A stretch of DNA of 64,000 bases, taken from Thainema sp966674685. GTDB lineage: Bacteria > Cyanobacteriota > Cyanobacteriia > Phormidesmidales > Phormidesmidaceae. Location of the stretch: NCBI GenBank assembly GCA_966674685.1, contig CBKWJC010000022.1, forward strand, positions 1-64,000. The letters run 5' to 3'. The stretch's first letter is position 1. Every line of letters begins with the position of its first letter. Made by a program: the position numbers and the translations under genes. The notes under the pieces were generated by a model. The model had not been told where the DNA came from. It was given only the letters and a program-made list of their open reading frames with translations, and ran no database searches. Below, piece by piece: positions 60,535 to 64,000 of the stretch.

Positions 60535-61302
60535 ATGAAGTTGACATATTACGGGGCGAATAGCTGGCTGATTGATCTGGAGCATACCCGTATCCTGCTC
60601 GATCCGTGGCTGGTTGATGATCTGGTATTTGGCAATCAGTCCTGGTTTTTTCGGGGCTATCGGCAGCAAAATCCGGGCATTCCTGACCAGTTTGACCTAG
60701 TTTTGCTTTCTCAAGGATTGCCGGATCATGCCCATGTACCGACGCTAAAGCAGCTTAATCAGGGTATCCCTGTCGTTGCGTCTCCGAATGGAGCAAAAGT
60801 CGTCCAGCAGCTTAGTTACACAGATGTCACGGCTATCGAACCTGGACAAGTTTACCAGTTTGATAATCGGCTGAGTATTCGAGCGCTACCGGGTTCAAAA
60901 ATCGGTTTGACCCAGGAAAATGCCTATATTCTGCAAGATATGCGGGCTGGAACCAGTTTGTATTACGAACCCCACGGCTTCTATGCCGAAAATGTGCAGG
61001 ATTATGGGCCAGTTGATGTTTTAATTCATCCGCTGGTGAATCAAGAAGTGCCTGTTGTCGGAGCGATTATTCAGGGACGCGATACTAGTTTGGATTTGGT
61101 GAAGTACCTGAAACCACAGGTCATTTTGCCCACGACCGTTGGAGAAGATATCCAATACACAGGTGTTTTAGGTTCTGTTTTGAAAACCACTGGCAGTGCA
61201 GAGGAGTTTCGCCAGCGGCTAGCAGCACAGCAAATTGACGCGCAGGTAATTGAACCGCAGGCCGGACAACCTGTTGAGCTTCAGCTTCATCCGGTAGGGT
61301 AG
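60535..61302 (+). CDS. MBL-fold metallo-hydrolase-like protein
   Basis: A 255-residue protein of the UlaG/MBL class: MKLTYYGANSWLIDLEHTRILLDPWL is the family opening. The zinc motif HxHxDH is degenerate, being SQGLPDHAH (His in 'DHAH' retained, the first two His replaced), and a later His lies in VLIHPL. It may bind fewer metal ions or have another activity. No signal peptide. It is close to the MITE-like element but otherwise isolated. Confidence 0.83.
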   Translation: MKLTYYGANSWLIDLEHTRILLDPWLVDDLVFGNQSWFFRGYRQQNPGIPDQFDLVLLSQGLPDHAHVPTLKQLNQGIPVVASPNGAKVVQQLSYTDVTAIEPGQVYQFDNRLSIRALPGSKIGLTQENAYILQDMRAGTSLYYEPHGFYAENVQDYGPVDVLIHPLVNQEVPVVGAIIQGRDTSLDLVKYLKPQVILPTTVGEDIQYTGVLGSVLKTTGSAEEFRQRLAAQQIDAQVIEPQAGQPVELQLHPVG

Positions 61303-61359
61303 GGTCAGTGTTCATGAGGGGACAGAGGAGGGCGTGTGAGTGAAGAGCGAGGGACGGTA

Positions 61360-62562
61360 TTAGCTCTCTTGTGGCTGGGATTGATTGATTTGTATTTGCT
61401 GATCAATTAGGGCTTCAATTTCGGCCTGTAGTTGGTGTAGTGACCAGTTACCGTAAAGAGAACTTGCGATCGCACATCCGCCTGCCCCCACGCCTTCTTT
61501 GACGTACCCCTGCTCATAGGCTCGCAGTTGAGGATGGCGCGACGATTGAAAGCTCAAACCCGTTGCCAGCAGCGGCACATCGCCCACTAGCTGCGCGAGT
61601 CCCACTGTATCCCCTGTCGGATCGTTTGCTACCCAGCGCGTTGTCCCTACCACTACGTTTTCCGGTTGCCAGAGTTCATAGTGATAAGCTGCGATCGCAC
61701 GAGTCAAAGCATACACCGCTAGCATTTGCGTTCCGCCAGCTAGCAGTACACCGCTGGTGCGGCTGGCCGTTAGCACCATGCCAGCGACGACCACCTGCAT
61801 GGGATCGCCGATGGCGGCGACAAGGGCTAGGGGATCGGGGAACGAGTTGGTGGTTGATGGTGAGCAATCGGCAGCATGATAAACAGGAACGGGAGGGGGA
61901 AGATTTGCGATCGCATTTACCGTTTCACATCGCATCTTAAACTGGCGTAATCCGGCTTCCACAACCTGACGCTTCTGATTGTGATTGCAGGTTACATGGC
62001 TGCTGTTGACCTTGTCCCAGGCCGGAATACCGAGTCCAGCTAGCACTGCCAAAGCCGTCGTCGTGCCGCCAACCACGCATTCGCCCAAAATTAGATAGGA
62101 CGACGTTTTCGCCAGTTGTTCTCCCCAGTGCATTCCTTGCTCTAGCAAATGCTGCACCGTCGCCAGTGACATCGCTTCACCCGTGGTCACGCAACCAGCC
62201 GCTTGACCACCCAAATCAACGCAGGGAACGGTGGCAGGATGACGTAATCCAGCATTAAATACCTGAATTGGAATCTGTTGTGCGGCCAGGACAGCGCGTG
62301 AAATATACACCGGAGACGCGCCTGCCTGGAGTGGCGGTAGAGGTCGCTGGGGGTGGGACGTACAGCCATTGACCAAAAACTCGGCATCTGCGATCGCAGT
62401 ATATTCTCGATCCGCTGGAGTAGCTCCAGCGGCGGAAATTCCGGGCAGCAAGCCTGTGGCCGTAAACCCTAAAACGCAGGCGAAAAGCGGCAGCTGGCCT
62501 CGGTAGCGGTTAATCCAGCGCTGCGCCCGATCACTCTGGGTATGAATCTGAATGGCATTCAC
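61360..62562 (-). CDS. cobT: CobT-family nicotinate-nucleotide-dimethylbenzimidazole phosphoribosyltransferase-like protein (TIGR00303 type)
   Basis: A 400-residue protein. The segment LFACVLGFTATGLLPGISAAGATPADREYTAIADAEFL begins the family; GECVVGGTTTALAVLAGLG and the SGVLLAGGTQMLAVYAL region hold the glycine-rich nucleotide binding parts. It matches the archaeal/cyanobacterial CobT type (TIGR00303) rather than E. coli CobT. It should act in the lower-ligand assembly of cobamide (pseudocobalamin in many cyanobacteria). A short insert (HAADCSPSTTNSFPDP) near residue 235 is coded by a heptamer-type repeat. The last residues are Gln/Ser-rich. Confidence 0.85.
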   Translation of the reverse strand: MNAIQIHTQSDRAQRWINRYRGQLPLFACVLGFTATGLLPGISAAGATPADREYTAIADAEFLVNGCTSHPQRPLPPLQAGASPVYISRAVLAAQQIPIQVFNAGLRHPATVPCVDLGGQAAGCVTTGEAMSLATVQHLLEQGMHWGEQLAKTSSYLILGECVVGGTTTALAVLAGLGIPAWDKVNSSHVTCNHNQKRQVVEAGLRQFKMRCETVNAIANLPPPVPVYHAADCSPSTTNSFPDPLALVAAIGDPMQVVVAGMVLTASRTSGVLLAGGTQMLAVYALTRAIAAYHYELWQPENVVVGTTRWVANDPTGDTVGLAQLVGDVPLLATGLSFQSSRHPQLRAYEQGYVKEGVGAGGCAIASSLYGNWSLHQLQAEIEALIDQQIQINQSQPQES

Positions 62563-62704
62563 GCGTTAATTGTGCCTCTCTCCGAAGTCAAGTGAAGGAC
62601 CAAAAATAACCGAATTTGATGACAAAACCCAATGATTGCAGGCTATTAAGGAATTCCGCTGAGTAAGGGAGATCTTGCTATACATGGAGATAGATTCTCT
62701 CTTC

Positions 62705-62805
62705 GTATGAAGCCGGGTTGAAAACCCATGATTTATGTTTTGAGAAACGCTTGCGAAGCAAGCATTTCTCAAAATATAAATTGGGTCTTATAGCGGCCTT
62801 CATAT
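62705..62805. repeat. Family A long-hairpin element, copy 5
   Basis: The left end TATGAAGCCGGGTTGAAAAC and right end GCGGCCTTCATAT pair; the core is GAGAAACGCTTGCGAAGCAAGC then ATTTCTC. The GAG/CTC change against GTG/CAC in other copies is present in both arms. An open frame reading through the element joins in frame with the next gene. Confidence 0.8.
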
Positions 62806-62831
62806 CATTCACCTCATTACAGCTTGGCCTC

Positions 62832-63530
62832 ATGGATCGTCATTCCGTCCAGATTGACCCGTTGAACAGTCCTCATCCTATTCCGTGGAATTGGGTAGTG
62901 GCAAACCAAACGGAGTTTACCACCGAACAGCTAACAAACACTGAATCAATCAATCGGTTCTACCGTAGTCAGTCTTTGCGTTCCCCTAACCAGCGCTATG
63001 CCGCTTACAGCCGCATTCAGCTTCATCTGTCTGCCAATACAACGCGGCATCGAGTCAGCAGTATGCTGTTTATTGAAAATCTGGAAACTGGCAATCTACA
63101 GACCATTAACATTACATCACCGCTGTTTGGTCAGCCGTTTTCTGACGAAGCTGCTACGCCACCCGGCGCGATCGCAATTGTGGTTCCCATTTCCTGGTCA
63201 GTGGATAGCGATCGCATTTTGGCCCGAGAGTTTGAGTCCATTTTTGGCAGCGACATTGCCTCGGACTATGCCGTTGTTTGGGATTGCAATGAGCAGCGCA
63301 GCTACACCCTCTCGCCTGTTGGCATGGAGTATAACCACGCCATCCTACTGGGCTGGAGCCAAGCGAATCCAGCCCAAATTCTGTTCAAAACGGGCATGAT
63401 GGGCGATGAAGACTGGCTGTATTGGACAGTGAATGAATCCGGTGAAACGTTCCCAGCACCAGATGATCAGCCTGCGATTCATGGTGAAGTTGTTCACCAT
63501 ATTTGGGCAGGGCCACAGTCTCGGGGTTAG
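62832..63530 (+). CDS. Unknown protein (about 232 residues)
   Basis: I recognise no family. The frame is open from 62718, but the first 30 codons are the family A repeat copy 5. The ATG at 62832 (MDRHSVQIDPLN) is therefore the likelier start. The product is soluble, with a NQTEFTTEQLTNTESINRFYRSQSLRSPNQRYAAYSRIQLH region, VPISWSVDSDRILAREFESIFGS, and HAILLGWSQANPAQILFKTG, suggesting a beta-rich fold. If the longer form is translated, a hydrophobic segment (LGLIAAFISFTSLQLGL) would give a signal-like N-terminus. Confidence 0.65.
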   Translation: MDRHSVQIDPLNSPHPIPWNWVVANQTEFTTEQLTNTESINRFYRSQSLRSPNQRYAAYSRIQLHLSANTTRHRVSSMLFIENLETGNLQTINITSPLFGQPFSDEAATPPGAIAIVVPISWSVDSDRILAREFESIFGSDIASDYAVVWDCNEQRSYTLSPVGMEYNHAILLGWSQANPAQILFKTGMMGDEDWLYWTVNESGETFPAPDDQPAIHGEVVHHIWAGPQSRG

Positions 63531-63634
63531 GCTATCTGGGAGCGGGTTGAGCCGTCAGCGGTGAAAACCCGTAGATTTTCCGGATGACGCGATTGCTAGC
63601 TGTAAATTGCCTTAGCGACTATCCAGGTGAGTGC

Positions 63635-64000
63635 ATGACGGGTCAGGCAAAATCTGCAACGCTATTGGCGCAACTGAGAGCCGCAGTTCAGGCTGCTATT
63701 GCAGGTACGGGCGATGAATCATACCTGCTGTCCAATTCAACCTCGGATCACGACCCTGTCCCGCAGCTTGAACTGCCGACCGATATGGTCTATCAACTGG
63801 GTGCGATCGCAAGTATTTCCGCACTCTCCATTGCCGCTGGCAGTTGGCTCCAGCCCGACTCGGCTCCAGTTATCACACCGCCGGACACCGATCAGAGCCA
63901 GTCGGAACCCACTAGCCAGCCCAATTCCCTTAGCGTTAGCCCAACCGTTGCAGCGCCCGAAAATCTAGCTCCTAATTCAGAGCGCTCAAATACTGTTGCC
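63635..64000 (+). CDS. Unknown protein, truncated by the window end
   Basis: The frame starts with ATG at 63635 (MTGQAKSATLLAQLRAAVQA), preceded by AGGTGA at about 7 bases, and is open through base 64000, giving 122 codons without a stop. Residues about 50-70 (MVYQLGAIASISALSIAAGSWL) form a probable transmembrane helix or signal anchor, followed by a Pro/Ser/Gln/Thr-rich stretch typical of an envelope linker. A HIP1 site lies at 63802. The C-terminal domain is outside the window, so no function can be given. Confidence 0.75.
   Translation, partial: MTGQAKSATLLAQLRAAVQAAIAGTGDESYLLSNSTSDHDPVPQLELPTDMVYQLGAIASISALSIAAGSWLQPDSAPVITPPDTDQSQSEPTSQPNSLSVSPTVAAPENLAPNSERSNTVA

Overview
The window is chromosomal DNA from a cyanobacterium. 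The HIP1 palindrome GCGATCGC occurs throughout. Gene content is typically cyanobacterial: glgB, an SpkG-like kinase with V4R proteins, DUF3386 and DUF1802 proteins, XisH/XisI, cyanobacterial-type CobT, LexA with a cyanobacterial SOS box, and a VTE6-like protein. Large multidomain signalling proteins, a two-partner-secretion exoprotein and many palindromic repeats suggest a filamentous or Leptolyngbya-like lineage, but I cannot name the genus. I saw no rRNA, tRNA, CRISPR array or transposase gene.

Layout. 0.2-4.6 kb: purine catabolism pair uraH-uraD, a DUF4349 lipoprotein, a GHL10-type glycoside hydrolase and a DUF1802 protein. 4.9-11 kb: a 1259-residue hybrid kinase/response-regulator/nucleotide cyclase and a receiver-GGDEF-EAL protein with degenerate receiver and GGDEF sites. 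11-16.8 kb: DUF3386 protein, a helicase, RsmB, a peptidoglycan amidase and a YbjN-like protein. 16.9-21.6 kb (minus strand): an operon that looks like a shortened version of the Synechocystis slr0144-slr0152 photosystem II assembly ('PAP') operon: V4R protein, small repeat-motif protein, phycobilisome-fold-like protein, V4R protein, and an SpkG-like Ser/Thr kinase. 21.8-28.2 kb: SDH/ClpP-class membrane protease, glycogen branching enzyme, MscS channel and a small protein. 28.7-41.5 kb: TPS exoprotein, gshB, a NitT/TauT/THI5-type ABC transporter operon, Uma2 endonuclease, Hsp20, dusA, a YidD-like protein and two unrecognised proteins.

The most striking locus is 42.4-45.8 kb on the minus strand: a two-gene operon with an 8-base overlap. 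It encodes a short prokaryotic Argonaute (MID-PIWI, catalytic tetrad lost) and a partner with an N-terminal Mrr-like restriction-endonuclease domain, a TIR domain and an APAZ domain. The TIR domain has Asn where SPARTA-type TIR NADases have the catalytic Glu. This suggests that the nuclease-like domain is the effector and the TIR a scaffold. The locus is AT-rich, lies in a HIP1-free stretch of about 6.7 kb, and is followed by an XisH/XisI pair, so it looks like an acquired accessory island.

47.4-64 kb: TPR protein, pentapeptide-repeat protein, ExoD, DedA, a PAS/GAF histidine kinase, argF, lexA with its own SOS box, an NmrA-like SDR, VTE6-like protein, an MBL-fold protein, a CobT-family protein, an unknown protein and a truncated unknown gene running off the end.

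The spacers carry several families of short palindromic elements. Five copies of a ~100 bp family fold into long hairpins whose two arms vary together. A second family has CTCACATCTTGCAC-type ends. One insertion is flanked by 20-bp direct repeats. ATGGTTG-type heptamers have expanded both between genes and inside genes, creating low-complexity peptide inserts.
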